From Budorcas taxicolor (lineage: Eukaryota > Chordata > Mammalia > Artiodactyla > Bovidae): a DNA stretch of 64,000 nt. The stretch covers positions 19,424,001 to 19,488,000 of the forward strand of contig NC_068913.1 of assembly GCF_023091745.1 (NCBI RefSeq), read 5' to 3'. Each line of letters begins with the position of its first letter. The stretch's first letter is position 1. The position numbers and the translations under genes are program-made. The notes below the pieces were generated by a model that was not told the origin of the DNA, did not search any database, and saw only the letters and a program-made list of their open reading frames with translations. This document shows, piece after piece, positions 23,461 to 36,400 of this stretch.

Positions 23461-24029
23461 CTCTCTTCCAGAAGCTTCATGAATTGAGGGCAAAGCAAGA
23501 AACTTATGACACATTCAAATTGGTAATTTGAGGACAGTTTAATGAAGAGATTACTTTCAAAGAGGTGGATGGGTTCAGGACAATGGCAAGAGATGGGACA
23601 ATAATTTTGGGTTCATGACACAAGAGAGAACTGAGTGATAAAGCCATCTGACAGGAGCTATAGTTACTAAAAGAGTAATACTTTAAACCTATGGTCAGAT
23701 TAAGAGAAAGCTGGGAAAAGAACTGCCCTGAACTCCCACTTCTGCCAGCCTTGGTACCTCCTTCTTGTTTCTTATACTTGCCACACTGGAGTACAGGCCA
23801 GACCATTGATGTGACAGAAGGATGAAGAGTGGATCTGATGAAATAAATGACAGCTCTTCAGAATATAGAATGTAACTAATGATGCCTAGAAAATAAAAAT
23901 AGCCTAATGAGGAGGAACTATATTCTTATGTGCAAAGTATGAACCGTGTGTATTTTGACTCCTCAGATTATGAAAAAATAAAAGGCTGATTGAATTGAAA
24001 TGTCATACAAAGTAGTGGGTTTCAGTTAT
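23461..24029. other. Unique sequence between MIR and BovB
   Basis: A minus-strand 100-codon open frame at 23504-23806 lies here. It has no repeat match that I recognise, no domain signature and no flanking splice consensus, so I do not call it a gene. Confidence 0.35.
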
Positions 24030-27000
24030 AGTTCAGTTTAGTCGCTCAGTCGTGTCCAACTCCCTGTGACCCAATGGAGTGCAGCACGCCAGGCCTCCCT
24101 GTCCATTACCAACTCCCGGAATCTATCCAAACTCATGTCCATTGCATCGGCGATGCCATCCAACCATCTCATCCTCTGTCACCCCCATCTCCGTCTGCCC
24201 TCAATCTTTCTCAGCATCAGGGTCTTTTCAATGGAGTCAGCGTTTTGCATCAGGTGGTCAAAGTATTGGAGTTTCAGCTTCAAAATCAGTCCCTCCAATG
24301 AACACACTGGGCTGATTTCCTTTAGGATGGACTGGCTGGATCTCTTTGTAGTCCACGGGACTCTCATGAGTCGTCTCCAACATTAAAAGCATCAATCCTT
24401 CAGTACTCAGCTTTCTTTACAGTCCAACTCTCACATCCATACATGACTACTGGGAAAACCATAGCCTTGACTAGACAGGTCTTTGTTGAAAAAGTAATGT
24501 CTCTGCTTTTTAATATGCTGTCTAGAATGGTCATAACTTTCTTTCCAAGGAGTAAGAGTCTTTTAATTTCATGGCTGCAGTCACCATCTGCAGTGATTTT
24601 GGAGCCCAAAAAGAAAAGTCATCCACGGTCTCCCCATCTATTTGCCATGACGTGATGGGACCAGATGCCATGATGTTAGTTTTCTGAATGTTGGGCTTTA
24701 AGCAATGTTTTTCACTCTCCTCTTTGACTTTCATCAGGAGGCTCTTTAATCCTTCTTCACTTTCTGCCATAAGGGCAGTGTCATCTGCATATCTGAGATT
24801 ATTGATATTTCCCCAAGCAATCTTGATTCCACCTTGTGTTTCTTCCAGCCCAGCATTTTTCATGATGTACTCTGCATATAAGTTAAATAAGCAGGGTGAC
24901 ATAAACAGCCTTGACGTACTCCTTTTCCTATTTGGAACCAGTCTGTTGTTCCATGTCCAGATCTAATTGTTACTTCCTGACCTGCATACAGATTTTGCAG
25001 GAGGCAGGTCAGGTGGTCTGGTATTTCCAACTCTTTCAGAATTTTCTACAGTTTATTGTGATTCACACAGCCAAAGGCTTTGGCATAGTCAATAAAGCAG
25101 AAATAGATGTTTTTCTGGAACTCTCTTGCTTTTTCCATGATCCAGCCAATGTTGACAATTTGATCTCTGGTTTCTCTGCCTTCTAAAACCAGCTTGAACA
25201 TCTGGAAGTTCATGGTTCATTTATTGCTAAAGCCTGGCTTGGAGAATTTTGAGCATTGCTTTGCTAGTGTGTGAGATAAGTGCTGTTGTGTTTGAGCATT
25301 CTTTGGCATTGCCTTTCTTTGGGATTGGAATGAAAGGTGACCTTGTCGAGTCCTGTGGCCACTGTTGAGTTTTCCAAATTTGCTGGCATATTGAGTGCTG
25401 CACTTTCACAGCATCATCTTTCAGGATTTCAAATAGCTCAACTGGAATTCCATCACTTCCACTAATTTTGTTTATAGTGATGCTTCCTAAGGCCCACTTA
25501 ACTTCGCATTCTGGGATGTCTGGCTCTAGGTGAGTTATCACACCATCATGATTATTGGGTCATGAAGAGATTTTTTATACAGTTCTTCTGTGTATTCTTG
25601 TCATGTCTCCTTAATATCTTCTGCTTTTGTTAGGTCCACACTATTTCTGTCTTTTATTGAGCCCATCTTTGCATGAAATGTTCCCTTGGTATCTCTACTT
25701 TTCTTGAAGAAATCTCTGGTCTTTTCCATTTTTTATTTTCCCTTATTTGTTTGCACTGATCACTGAGTAATGCTTTCTTATCTCTCCTTGCTATTATTTG
25801 GAACTCTGCATTCAAATGAGTATATCTTTCCTTTTCTCCTTTCCTTTTTGCTTCTCTTCTTTTCAAAGCTATTTGTAAGGCCTCCTCAGAGCCATTTTAG
25901 TTTTTTGCATTTCTTTTTCTTGGGGATGGTCTTGCTCCCTGTCTCCTATACAATGTCATGAACCTCTGTCCATAGTTCTTCAGGCACTCTATCAATTTAG
26001 ACACTTAAATCTATTTCTTAGTTCCACTGTATAATCATAAGGAATTTGATTTAGGTCATACCTGAATGATCTAGTGGGTTTCCCCACTTTCTTCAATTTA
26101 AGTCTGAATTTGGCAATAAGGAGTTCATAATCTGAGCCACTGTCAGTTCTTTTCTTTTTTTTTTTTTGCTGAGTATATAGAGCCTCTCCATCTTTGGCTG
26201 CGAAGAATATAATCAATCTGATTTCAGTATTAACCATCTGGTGATGTCCATGCATAAAGTCTTCTTTTGTGTTGTTGGAAGAAGGTGTTTGCTATGACTA
26301 GTGTGTTCTCTTGGCAAAACTCTATTAGTCTTTGCCCTGCTTCATTCTGTACTCCAAGGCAAAATTTGCCTGTTACTCCAGGTGTTTCCTGATTTCCTAC
26401 TTTTTCATTCCAGTCCCCTATAATGAAAAGGACATCTTTTCTGGGGTGTTAGCTCTAGAATGTCTTGTAGGTCTTCATAGAACCGTTCAACTTCAGCTTT
26501 TTCAGTGTTACTGGGTGGGCATAGGCTTGAATTACTGTGATACTGAATTGTTTGCCTTGGAAACGAACAGAGATCATTCTGTCATTTTCGAGACTGCATC
26601 CAAGTACAGCATTTCAGACTCTTTTGTTGACCATGATGGCTACTCCATTTCTTCTAAGGGATTTCTGCCCACAGTAGTAGATGTAATGGTCATCTGGATT
26701 AAATTCACCCATTCTGGTCCATATTAGTTCACTGATTCTAGAATGTCGACATTCACTCTTACCATCTCCTGTTTGACCACTTCCTGTTTGCCTTGATTCA
26801 TGGACTTAACATTCCATGTTCCTATGCAACATTGCTCTTTACCACATGGATCTTGCTTCTATCACCAGTCAGACCCACAACTGGGTGTTGTTTTCCTTTG
26901 GTTCCATCCTTTCATTCTTTCTGGTGTTATTTCTCCACTGATCTCCAGTAGCATATTAGGCACCTACTGACCCAGGGTGTTCATCTTTCAATGTCCTATC

Positions 27001-27470
27001 TTTTTGCCTTTTCATACTGTTCATGGGGTTCTCAAGGCAAGAATACTGATGTGGTTTGCCATTCCCTTTTCCAGTGGACCATATTTTGTCAGGACTCTCC
27101 ACCATGACCCATCCCATCTTGGGTGGCCCTACACGACATGGCTTAGTTTCATTGAGTTAGACAAGGCTGTGGTCCATGTGATCAGATTGGCTAATTTTCT
27201 GTGATTATGGTTTCAGTCTGTCTGCCCTCCGATGCCCCCTCTCTGGGCCTACCATCTCAGTGGGGTTTCTCTTACCTTGGACGTGGGGTATCTCTTCACA
27301 GCTGCTCCAGCAACATGCAGCCACTGTTCCTTACCTTGGATGTAGGGTATCTCCTCTCAGCCACCACTCCTGACCTTGGACGTGAGGTATCTCCTCTCTG
27401 CTTCTGCTCCTGACCTTGGACTTGGGGTACCTCCTCTCGGCCACTTGCCACTTACTTCACGGTATCTTAT
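24030..27470 (-). mobile_element. BovB (RTE) LINE, near full length, antisense
   Basis: Read on the minus strand the element starts with a GC-rich tandem-repeat leader (27272-27470). The endonuclease follows (about 26820 down to 26150; the start 'GTWNV' and the Asp-Trp-Asn region are recognisable), then linker pieces (open 25992-26255 and 25654-25866), the RT (open 25227-25541 with 'ITINKISGSDGIPVELF'; YADD inside 24531-24902) and the C-terminal region, ending at gttcag at 24030. It is broken by many small indels and an A-run expansion at about 26155-26167. A possible target duplication (tttcagtt near 24010-24040 and 27479-27490) cannot be told apart from the element's own tail sequence. Confidence 0.95.
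27272..27470 (-). repeat. Tandem repeats in BovB 5' leader
   Basis: Four diverged units of the form 'ccttggacgtggggtatctcctct' (plus-strand reading) begin near 27276, 27334, 27375 and 27415, spaced 40-58 bases apart. The sense copy at 8388 has three related units. Repeated GC-rich leader units are plausible promoter elements of the LINE, but that is inference. Confidence 0.8.
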
Positions 27471-27811
27471 TCTAGGGCTTTCAGTTCAGTTTTCCCCTGG
27501 AGGCAAAGCCCCACAGTTGCAGCGGGTTGGCTTCCCAGTCAATAAATAACAACTGCTAGTTATTGGGGAAGAAAAGGTCAACAGAAATCAATTGATTTCA
27601 AACAGTACACTGAAAGAATAAAAAAATATACCTTCTCTCCAGTGTTTGCGTTTTCCATTTATTTTTACTTTTTTATTTATTCACAATCTATGAATTCAAG
27701 AATGCATCATTATGTTGAGATAACATTGTGAAGTTATGTCTTTTTATTTCAGGAAAATTTATAAACCTGTTTAGAAGGGGATGGAGTGAATCATGCCAGA
27801 ATGTGCTTTCT

Positions 27812-28044
27812 TTTTTTAAAAAATTTTTATTTTTACTTTATTTTACTTTACAATACTGTATTGGTTTTGCCATACATTGACATGAATCCACCACGGGTGT
27901 ACATGCGTTCCCAAACATGAACCCCCCTCCCACCTCCCTCCCCATAACATCTCTCTGGGTCATCCCCATGCACCAGCCCCAAGCATGCTGTATCCTGCAT
28001 CAGACACAGACTGGCAATTCCTTTCTTACATGATAGTATACATG
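27812..28044 (-). mobile_element. L1 (ruminant type) 3'-UTR fragment
   Basis: On the plus strand a T-rich end (complement of the A-rich tail) leads into 'caatactgtattggttttgcc', 'aacccccctcccacctccc' and 'caccagccccaagcatgctgtatcctgcatc', the complement of the L1-BT 3' UTR. It stops at 'gatagtatacatg' and abuts a second L1 3' end. It probably inserted into the A-rich tail of that element. Confidence 0.92.
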
Positions 28045-30213
28045 TAAAAATTAGTTAATTTATTTTAATCGGAGGCTAATTATTTTACCGTGCTGTGGTG
28101 TTTTCTGCCATATATTGAAATGAACCAGCCATGGTTGTACATGTGTCACACTGTCCTGAACTCCTCTCCCATCTCCCTTCCCACTCCATCCCTCTGGGTT
28201 GTCCCAGAGCACCAGCTTTGGCTGTCCTGCTTCATGCATTGAATTTGCCCTGGTCATTTATTTTACATATGGTAATATGCATGTTTCAATGCTACTCTCT
28301 CATATTGTCCCTCTCTCACCTTCTCCCAAAGAGTCCAAAAGTCTGTTTTTACATCTGTGTCTCTTTTGCTGTCTTGCATGTAGGGCCATCATTACCTTCT
28401 TTCTATATTCCATATATATGCATTAATACACTGTATTGGTGTTTGTCTTTCTGGCTTAACTCACTCTGTCTAATAGGCTCCAGTTTCATCCAACTCATTA
28501 GAACCGACTCAAATGTGTTCTTTGTAACAGCTGAGTATTATTCCATTGTGTATATATGTATCACAAATTCCTTATCCATTCGTCTGCTGATGGACATCAA
28601 GGTTGCTTCCATTCTAGCGATTGTAAACAGTGCTGCAATGAACACAGGGGAACATGTCTTTTTCAGTTCTGGTTTACTTGGTGTGTATGCCCAGCAGTGG
28701 AATTGCTGGGTCATATGGCAGTTTTGTTTGCAGTTTTTTAAGGAATCTCCACACTGTTCTCCATAGTGGCTACATTAGCTGGTATTCCCACCAACAATGT
28801 AAAAGGGTTCCCTTTCTCCACACCATCTCCAGTATTTATTGTTTACAAACGGACTTTTTGATGGCAGCCATTCAAACTGACATGAGATCGTATCTCATTG
28901 TGGTTTTGATTTGCATTTCTCTGAAAATGAGTGATGTTGAACATTTTTTCATGTGTTTGTTAGGCATCTTTATGCTTTCTTGGAGAAATGTCTGTTTAGT
29001 TTTTTGGCCCATTTTTTTGATTGAATCATTTATTTTTCTGATATTGAGCTGCATGAGCTGCTTATATATTTTGGAGATTAATTCTTTATCAGTTGTTTCA
29101 GTTTCAATTATCTTCTCCCATTCTGAAGGCTGACTTTTCACCTTGCTTATAGTTTCCTTCATTTTGCAAAAGGTTTTAGGTTTAATTAGGTTCCATTTGT
29201 TTATTTTTGCTTTTATTTCCATTACTCTTGGTGGTGAATCATAGAGGATCTTGCTATGATTTATGTCAGACAGTGTTCTGCCTATTTTTTTATCTAAGAG
29301 TTTTATAGTTTCCAGTCATACATTTAGATCTTTAAACCATTTTGAGTTTATTTTTGTATATGATGTTAGAAAGTGTTCTAGTTTCATTAACAGGCCATTG
29401 ACCAGTTTTCCCAGCACTGCTTGTTAAAAAGATTGTCTTTTCACCATTGTATATCTTTGCCTCCTTTGTTAAAGATAAGGCGTCCATAGGTGCATGAATT
29501 TATCTCTGGGCTTTCTATTTTGTTCCATTGATCTATATTTCTGTCTTTGTGATGGTACCATACTGTCTTGATGACTGTGGCTTTGTTGTAGAGCTTGAAG
29601 TCAGATAGGTTGATTCCTCCAGTTCCATTCTTCTTTCTCAAGATTACTTTGGCTATTTGAGGGTTTTTGTGTTTCCATACAAATTGTGAAATTATTTGTT
29701 ATAATTCTGTGAAAAATACCCTAGTAGCTTGATAGGGATTGTGCTGAATCTGTAGATTTACTTGGGTAGTATGCTCATTTTTACTATATTGATTTTTCCA
29801 ATCCATGAATATAGTATATTTCTCCATCTATTTGTGTTCTCTTTGATTTCTTTTATCACTGTTTTATAGTTTTCTATATATAGGTCTTTTGTTTCTTTAG
29901 GTAAATTGATTCCTAAGTATTTTATTCTGTACTTTGCAATGGTGAATGAAGTTGTTTCCTTAATTTCTCTTTCCGTTTTCTCATCATTAGTGTATGGGAA
30001 TGCAAAGGCTTTCTATATACTAATTTTTTATTCTTCAACTTTACTATATCCGTTGATTAGCTCTAGTAATTTTCTGGTGGTGTCTTTAGGGTTTTCTATG
30101 TAGAGGATCATGTAATCTGCAAACAGTGAGAGTTTTATTTCTTCTTTTCTAATCTGGATTCCTTTTATTTCTTTTTCTCCTCTGATTGCAGTGGCTAGGA
30201 CTTTCAGCACTAT
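28045..30213 (-). mobile_element. 5'-truncated L1, antisense
   Basis: The complement of an L1 3' UTR (28045-28500) continues into the 3' half of ORF2. Minus-strand reading shows the ORF2 C-terminal region, the 'MEIKAKINKWNLIKPKTFCKMKET' type segment (28872-29222), the 'RKKNGTGGINLSDFKLYNKATVIKTVW' type segment (29441-29641) and the RT core at its truncated 5' end. Its 3' UTR differs from the neighbour at 27812, so it is another subfamily. Several frameshifts and stops disable it. Confidence 0.92.
30028..30210 (-). pseudogene. L1 ORF2 RT fragment with altered FADD motif
   Basis: The 5' extremity of the truncated L1 encodes the RT stretch with 'EIKLSLFADYMILYIENP'. L1 RTs normally carry Phe-Ala-Asp-Asp here; the second catalytic Asp is Tyr, a change of Asp to Tyr by one base. 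The remnant could not be catalytic even if expressed. Confidence 0.85.
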
Positions 30214-30587
30214 TCACATGGTAGAAATCAGAAGCAGTATAAAAATCTAACATTAGAAGAAAGAATTATGGTATATAGTCACAATATACTATTATTCACT
30301 AAAAGTATGCATAGAAACAAAAATGTTTAATGGCCTGATACCACATTAAAATAATATAAAGTAGAAAATCAGAATGTAACAGCATAATACATTTATATTT
30401 ATTATATAATAAAGATATGCTGTGAAGACCTTATATTGGCATGTTAAGATGATATTATCTAGATGTTGTGCTTTTAGCTTTGTATTATCTTGAGATTTAT
30501 TTTAATTTTCTATAATGTATGGATCTTTCTTTGCTAATCACAAATAGACATTTTATGAAATGAAATAATTTTTATGTTCATATAGGC

Positions 30588-30652
30588 ATATACATATTTA
30601 TAAGTATTTCCTACAAATAAATATACATATTTATAGGTATTTCTTACAAATG
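30588..30652. repeat. 33-bp tandem duplication
   Basis: Two copies starting atatacatattta at 30588 and 30621 differ at three positions in 32. This is a simple local duplication in AT-rich unique sequence. Confidence 0.85.
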
Positions 30653-30904
30653 AAGTTTATTATTTTGAGCATAACATATTTCTTAAAACTACATTAAAGA
30701 AAATATAAAGTACATAGTTTATTGGGAAGTGATCAAATATAATTTTATATGTATACATATATACATATGTCTTATAATGTACTTATAGAGAGTTCTTATT
30801 CCCAAGTGTTATCATTAGCTTGATAACTTTTTCCCATCATATTTGAAGTTAAATACAAATGTAAATGCTTGACCAATCACTTTTCTTTGTTTTAAGGGCC
30901 AAAA

Positions 30905-32385
30905 AATACTAAGCATTTTTTCTTTTTCTTTTTTTTTTTAGATTGAGGATAATCTTATTTTTAAAATTAATTCTTATTTTTTTACAGTAGGTCCATATTG
31001 GTTATCTATTTTAGCAGAGTGTACATGTCATTCCCAAGCGGTCAATCTATCCCTCCTCCTCTCCCTCTCTTTCCCATTGGTAATCATAAATTCACTCTCT
31101 GGGTTTCATCTTGTTTTGTAAATAAGTTCATTTGAATCAGTTTTTTTAAAATTCCTTTTAAAAGTGATATTATACAGTATTTGCTTTGTTTGATTAGTTC
31201 ACCTAGCATGATAATCTCCAGGTTCATTCATTTTGCTGCAAATGGTATTATTGCATGCTTTATAATGAGTGAGTAATATTCCATTGTATATATGTACCAC
31301 TTTTTTTTAATCCATTCATCTGTCAATGTACATTTAGGTTGCTTGCCTCTCTTGTGTATCATAAACAGTGCTGCAGTGAACATTGGGGTGTATGTATCCT
31401 TTCAAACTATATTTTTCTGCACATAAATACAGAGTATTGGGATTACTGGATCATGTGGTAGCTCTATTTTCATTTTTTTAAAAATAAAATCTCCATACTG
31501 TGCTCTATAGTGGTTGTATAAATTTGCATTCCCATCAACCGTGTAGGAAAATTTTCTTCTCTCAACACCCCCTGCAGCATTTATTGTTTGTAGATTTTTT
31601 TAATGATGACCATTCTGAGTGAAATGAGGTGATACCTCATTGTAGTTTTGATTTGCATTTCTCTAATAATTAGCAGTGTTAAGCATTTTTTTTTAATGTT
31701 CCTCTTGGACCTCTGTGTCTTAGAGAAATGTCTATTTAGGTCTTCTGTCCACTTTTTATATATTTATTTTTAAATATTGAGCCACATGAGCTATTTGAGG
31801 CTAATTTCTTGATGATTGCATTGTTTGTGAATATTTTCTCTCATTCTGTGGATTGTCTTTTCATTTTGTTTATTATTTCCTTTTCTGTGCAAAAGGTTTT
31901 AAACTGAATTAGTTCCATTTGTTTATATTTGTTTTTATTTCCATTACTCTTTGAGACAGATCAAAAAATATATTGGTGCAATCTATGTCAAAGAGTGTTC
32001 TGCCTATGTCTTCCTCTAACAGTTTTGTAGTATCCAGCATTACATATAGGTCTTCAGTCCATTTTAGTTTATTTTTGTTGTGGTGTAAAAGAATGTTCTA
32101 ATTTCAGTTTTTTACATGCAGCTGTCCAGTTTTTCCACAACAATTTATTGAAGAGACTGTCTTTTCTCCACTGTATAGCCTTGCCTCCTTTGTAGAATAA
32201 TTGAGTACAGGTACATGGCTTTCTATCCTGTTCCATTGATCTATATTTCTGTTTTGGTGTCAGTACCATAATGTTTTAATAACAGTGGCTTTGTAGCATG
32301 GTCTGAAATCAGGGAGCTTGATTCCTCTAGCTCCATTTTTCTTTCTCAAGATTGTTTTGTCTATTCAGGGTCTTTCGTGTCTCCA
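30905..32385 (-). mobile_element. Older L1 3' half, antisense
   Basis: A T-rich end (30915-30940) is followed by the complement of an L1 3' UTR ('ttacagtaggtccatattgg', 'atctatccctcctcctctccc') and the 3' part of ORF2 ('catttgaatcag...' to 'gatttgcatttctctaataattagc', 'ttccattgatctatatttctg'). It is more decayed than the 28-30 kb copy, with only short minus-strand frames (for example 32069-32269). The 3'-UTR type matches the fragment at 63466-64000. Confidence 0.88.
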
Positions 32386-33318
32386 TCAATCCTCACAGCA
32401 ACTGTCAGTTTCACAGTTAAAATTCAATGATATTTTATGAATAAGTGATTTAGTAAATGCAATATACATCAGTGTTATCTGTTATTTAGCAATAGTTATG
32501 AATATTTAAACATTTCAAAACATTATATATAATTGTTAATTGAAAGAGGATCATGTGTGTGGTAGTGGCACTGTGTATAAATGTATCTTTTTATTGTATG
32601 TTTCCCTGAGTAGGTCTGAATCATAAAATAAATTAACTGCCTATTACTTTCCATTTCTAATCATAAAATGCCACCTATATTTTAAAACTTCAACAGAGGA
32701 TTTCACATTACACATAACTATTCTCATAATTTATATTTCTGATTTCTTCCTGTTGTCTCTATAACTAAGGATATGAACTGTGTTTACAATAGAAAATTCT
32801 ATTTGAATCTCATTTTTCCTAACCAAAGCTATAAAAGAAGCATCATATGTTACATTATATTCAAGACACTGTGATTGTATATCCTCTTCAAATTCCATAT
32901 GCCTATGCACTTTCTATTGCCACTAATGACAGCTTTGCATGTGTTTTGAGGGGAACTAGCATTCAATACTTTTCTGAAAATGCACATATTGTTAAGTTCT
33001 TTTCCTGTCTTTTTTTGTCCCTTGTTGATTTTTGAGGAAACAAATTCCTGGGGTATTACAATCTACATCCTTCCAAAGGAATTCTCATGGTGCTTTCAAG
33101 ATCTAGTTATATGACACATGATGGTAATGTAACCCATTACAAAACAGTTGGTTTAGTAGCTTATTTTTACTGTGCATGATGAGCAATAGTGTCTCATTAT
33201 CTGTTTCAAATTTAAAATCTCATTAAAGCCATCAGCAGCACTCTTACGGAAAACTTCTTAAGAATCACTTTTAATATCCCTTTTCTACCAACACTGAATA
33301 TTTTTTTTTTTTTATAAG
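32386..33318. other. Unique sequence
   Basis: No recognisable repeat. A 62-codon plus-strand frame at 32847-33035 has no domain signature. The segment ends in a T-run that serves as the pyrimidine tract of the candidate exon at 33319. Confidence 0.4.
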
Positions 33319-33428
33319 GAAAGAAAAAATTTTCAAGTGTAGCAGCAAAGAAAACAAAACTTTATGAAAGTCTTCATCCAGTTCTCAGTACTAGCGGCTC
33401 ATCAGAATCAAGTGATCGGCTTATGTAA
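33319..33428 (+). other. Candidate 3'-terminal coding exon (speculative)
   Basis: A run of 14 T followed by ataag (33301-33318) forms an acceptor-like site. From 33321 the frame is open for 35 codons to TAA at 33426-33428. It encodes a basic then Ser-rich tail ending 'SGSSESSDRLM', and the codons include CpG-containing 'agcggc' and 'cgg' that are uncommon in the surrounding AT-rich DNA. The following 130 bases are of higher complexity, as a 3' UTR might be. I do not recognise the peptide. A 35-codon open stretch can arise by chance. Confidence 0.2.
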
Positions 33429-36400
33429 AATATTAATGCTGGGCACATGTACCTGACCAATTAAATGCATGCCTAAGATGGTTTTGCATGGGCAAACTCT
33501 GTTTATGAGTGCTCAGCAGGCTAGCTTGCAAAATATGTAGTGTGAAATTATATATTGATTTACTCTTATGTGAAAAGTGTCTACATGATAATAAAACATC
33601 TCTGTACTTGATTGTTGCATTCTTACAATTCACAGATTACATGTGGGGACCAAAAGCAAGTAACGGTCCTTTATATTTCCACATTATGATTTGAGCTAAT
33701 ACCAATATAGATATCTCACACACACAAAAAAAACACAACACACTTTATATAGATTGAAACATGGCCTGATTCTATCAGGCAATAAATTAAAATAAAGTTA
33801 AATAAACTTTTTTAAAAATAGCACTATTTTCCTTCCACTATTCTAAACATATATTGAATGGAAAGTTGTCTATTCAAAAACCTTGTGTTTCTCACCGCTG
33901 GATCCAAATCTTAAATTGGTCTTTTTTTTTTTTTTTTTCAAAGAAGTTTTGCAAATTTCTCTTTGTCCTTTTCATTCATACAGAAAGAACTGCTAATTAG
34001 CAATCCTATTTTAAAGTTAAAATCACATATATTAGTTAGAATCAGTTAAATTTATTATGATTAGCAAAATGTTTCCTTTCTCCTTTCTACTATGTTTTCA
34101 TTTGACATGTCAGGCATAGAACTCAAGTTTTCCTGCTTACAGAACACATAAGGATTAGAAATGTTAGTATTGATGGAAGTTGTCAGTCTGTGCTCATAAA
34201 GTACTTCACTGACCTTTAATTTTGATATGAATAAAGTTTGTTGTCAGGTTCATGAAGATTAAGAGGCTTGTACTGTTGGAAGTTGAAGCTTTGTATTGAT
34301 CTATAACATTTGGCTTCCTTGTACTGTTAAATTAACCCTTTTCTACTTTAGAATTTACTCGATCTATATTCCTATAATCAAAGATGATTGATACTTGCTC
34401 CTAGCAACTGAACATCTGTATCACATTTGTCTAAGACTTGCTTGACTGTTTCTCAGTTTTTTTTTGGTAAAAAATTATTTCAGGCAAATATTAAGTTTCA
34501 AGACATGAATAAAACTAGGGGAATATTAAAACAACTAGCTATTATTAATTTTTTTCTGGAAAAAAATTGAGGACTATTAGGAGGCTTGCTCAAGAAACAC
34601 TCACATGAAGGAAACCTCATATCTGGTACAACAGGAAATTTGCATTCTCTTCATGCTCTTTTCCATTCTGACTCTGACTAGGATACAGAATAGTGTTTCT
34701 TCTACAAACTGCTCTTGATTGGCACAGTGACTGTAAATCTTCACTTCATTTTTTCATTTCTGACTCTCATTCCTGTTCCTGATTCCAGCTCCTACATGTT
34801 GCCTACACTCCAGGCTCCAACCATACATCCATTCCTGAGCATTTTCCTTGTTGGTTGACATTTCTTTTCCATTTGAAACTTGAAGACAACTTCTGTTCTT
34901 CAATTTTAATTATTTTGCATAACCATTGGAAAATTTTGCTATAATATTGAGCATTGCAACAAACATTTGCCAAAACTGTTGTGGTAAGGATGAAACCTAG
35001 ATAGTATTTTGATTTTGCTAATATTTATAATGCAAATGTTGACTATAATACATTGTAGTTAAATGCAATTATATTTCAGTACAATATTTGTACTACATTT
35101 AATACCCATGCTTATCATATGACATAAGTACACAATGTAAAGCTACATATTGTTAATAGATTAAAATACTCCTGTTTTATCCCCCAGAAAACCCAAGGGA
35201 AAGAAATATTATAACACATGTATGTTGAAAAACAACTTTCAGTTTTACTTTTAATTATCAAGATCTAGGTTGGAGCAAGCAAGCAAAATGGAAGTATTGC
35301 AGCCCTATCATATGCTACATTATGTGAAAATTAATTAATATCTGAATCACAATAACAACTACAAAGACAGATTATTTTCTGGAAGAGAAGTAAAGAAACA
35401 ACTAAGAGTGAAAACATACTTTAGCAGAGTAGGGAAGGGAAACCAAAATATAGTCTGTGATTTATAGCTCTAGATCTAAATACAAAAAGTAGATGCTTAG
35501 ACTGAATAATAATACTGTCTAGAATCTTTAAGCAGCTATTTGTGGACTTCAATGGAGATAAATGAGAATATATAGAAAGGCCTTACTATCTTCTTGTAAC
35601 AAGTTTTTTTTTTTTTTTTTAATGAATGAGGTTACTGTTATTATATAAGCATATAACTTCTGGGAATTTATTTTTATAACTGCTACTAATACTATGTACA
35701 GTGATAATCACTCATACTTTATAAAGAGGGTGCTATCACCATTTGTTTTCACCTTTTAATTTGATTGTGCCAATCATATAAAATTAGAGAATAAATCTGT
35801 TAATGATAACAGGTGTGCTTGTTAGCATGCTTAATGGGTATTTTGATTAGTTCATATCCAAAGTATGCAAACATTTTTGATTACCTGTATACAGTGCTGC
35901 ATTATAGCATAACTCTAAGATGAAGTTATAAAGAATTTCTGAATTGCAATCTGCAAAATATCTTTTAGGTTAAAGCAATGCCTCTAAGGAAATAGGGAAA
36001 ATAAGATCTACAGTCTATGTCATATAGAGTTTAAATTAGAAGTCTGATTACCTATTTACAAAACTTGTCAATGAGCTCAGTCAGCAGCCATAGATGGAAG
36101 TTTGGAATTCTTGTTTTGTACCAAAGTATTCACAGTGTTCTATATGCTTAACTTCAAATTGCATGGTGAATTCAACAATATTTTCCAAGTCACATAATTA
36201 GGTAATACCATTAATCTTTTTTGACAGTCAAAATTCTACAATGATCAGCTTTTCACTATGTTATATGAATAAATACTCTGAGATAATAAATACTCTATTC
36301 TTGAATTTATTTCTATATTACTTAAATAATACACTTCATACATTAAGGTTTCTAAGCAATTTTCAGTCTTTAGAAACATTTGTTGTTATGGCTTATGTGA

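Noticed and set aside
23504..23806. 100-codon minus-strand frame
   Set aside because: No recognisable protein feature, no splice sites and no conservation argument visible. Left as unassigned sequence.
28131..28766. 211-codon plus-strand open frame
   Set aside because: It is the complement of an L1 3' UTR and ORF2 end. The coding strand of the element is the minus strand.
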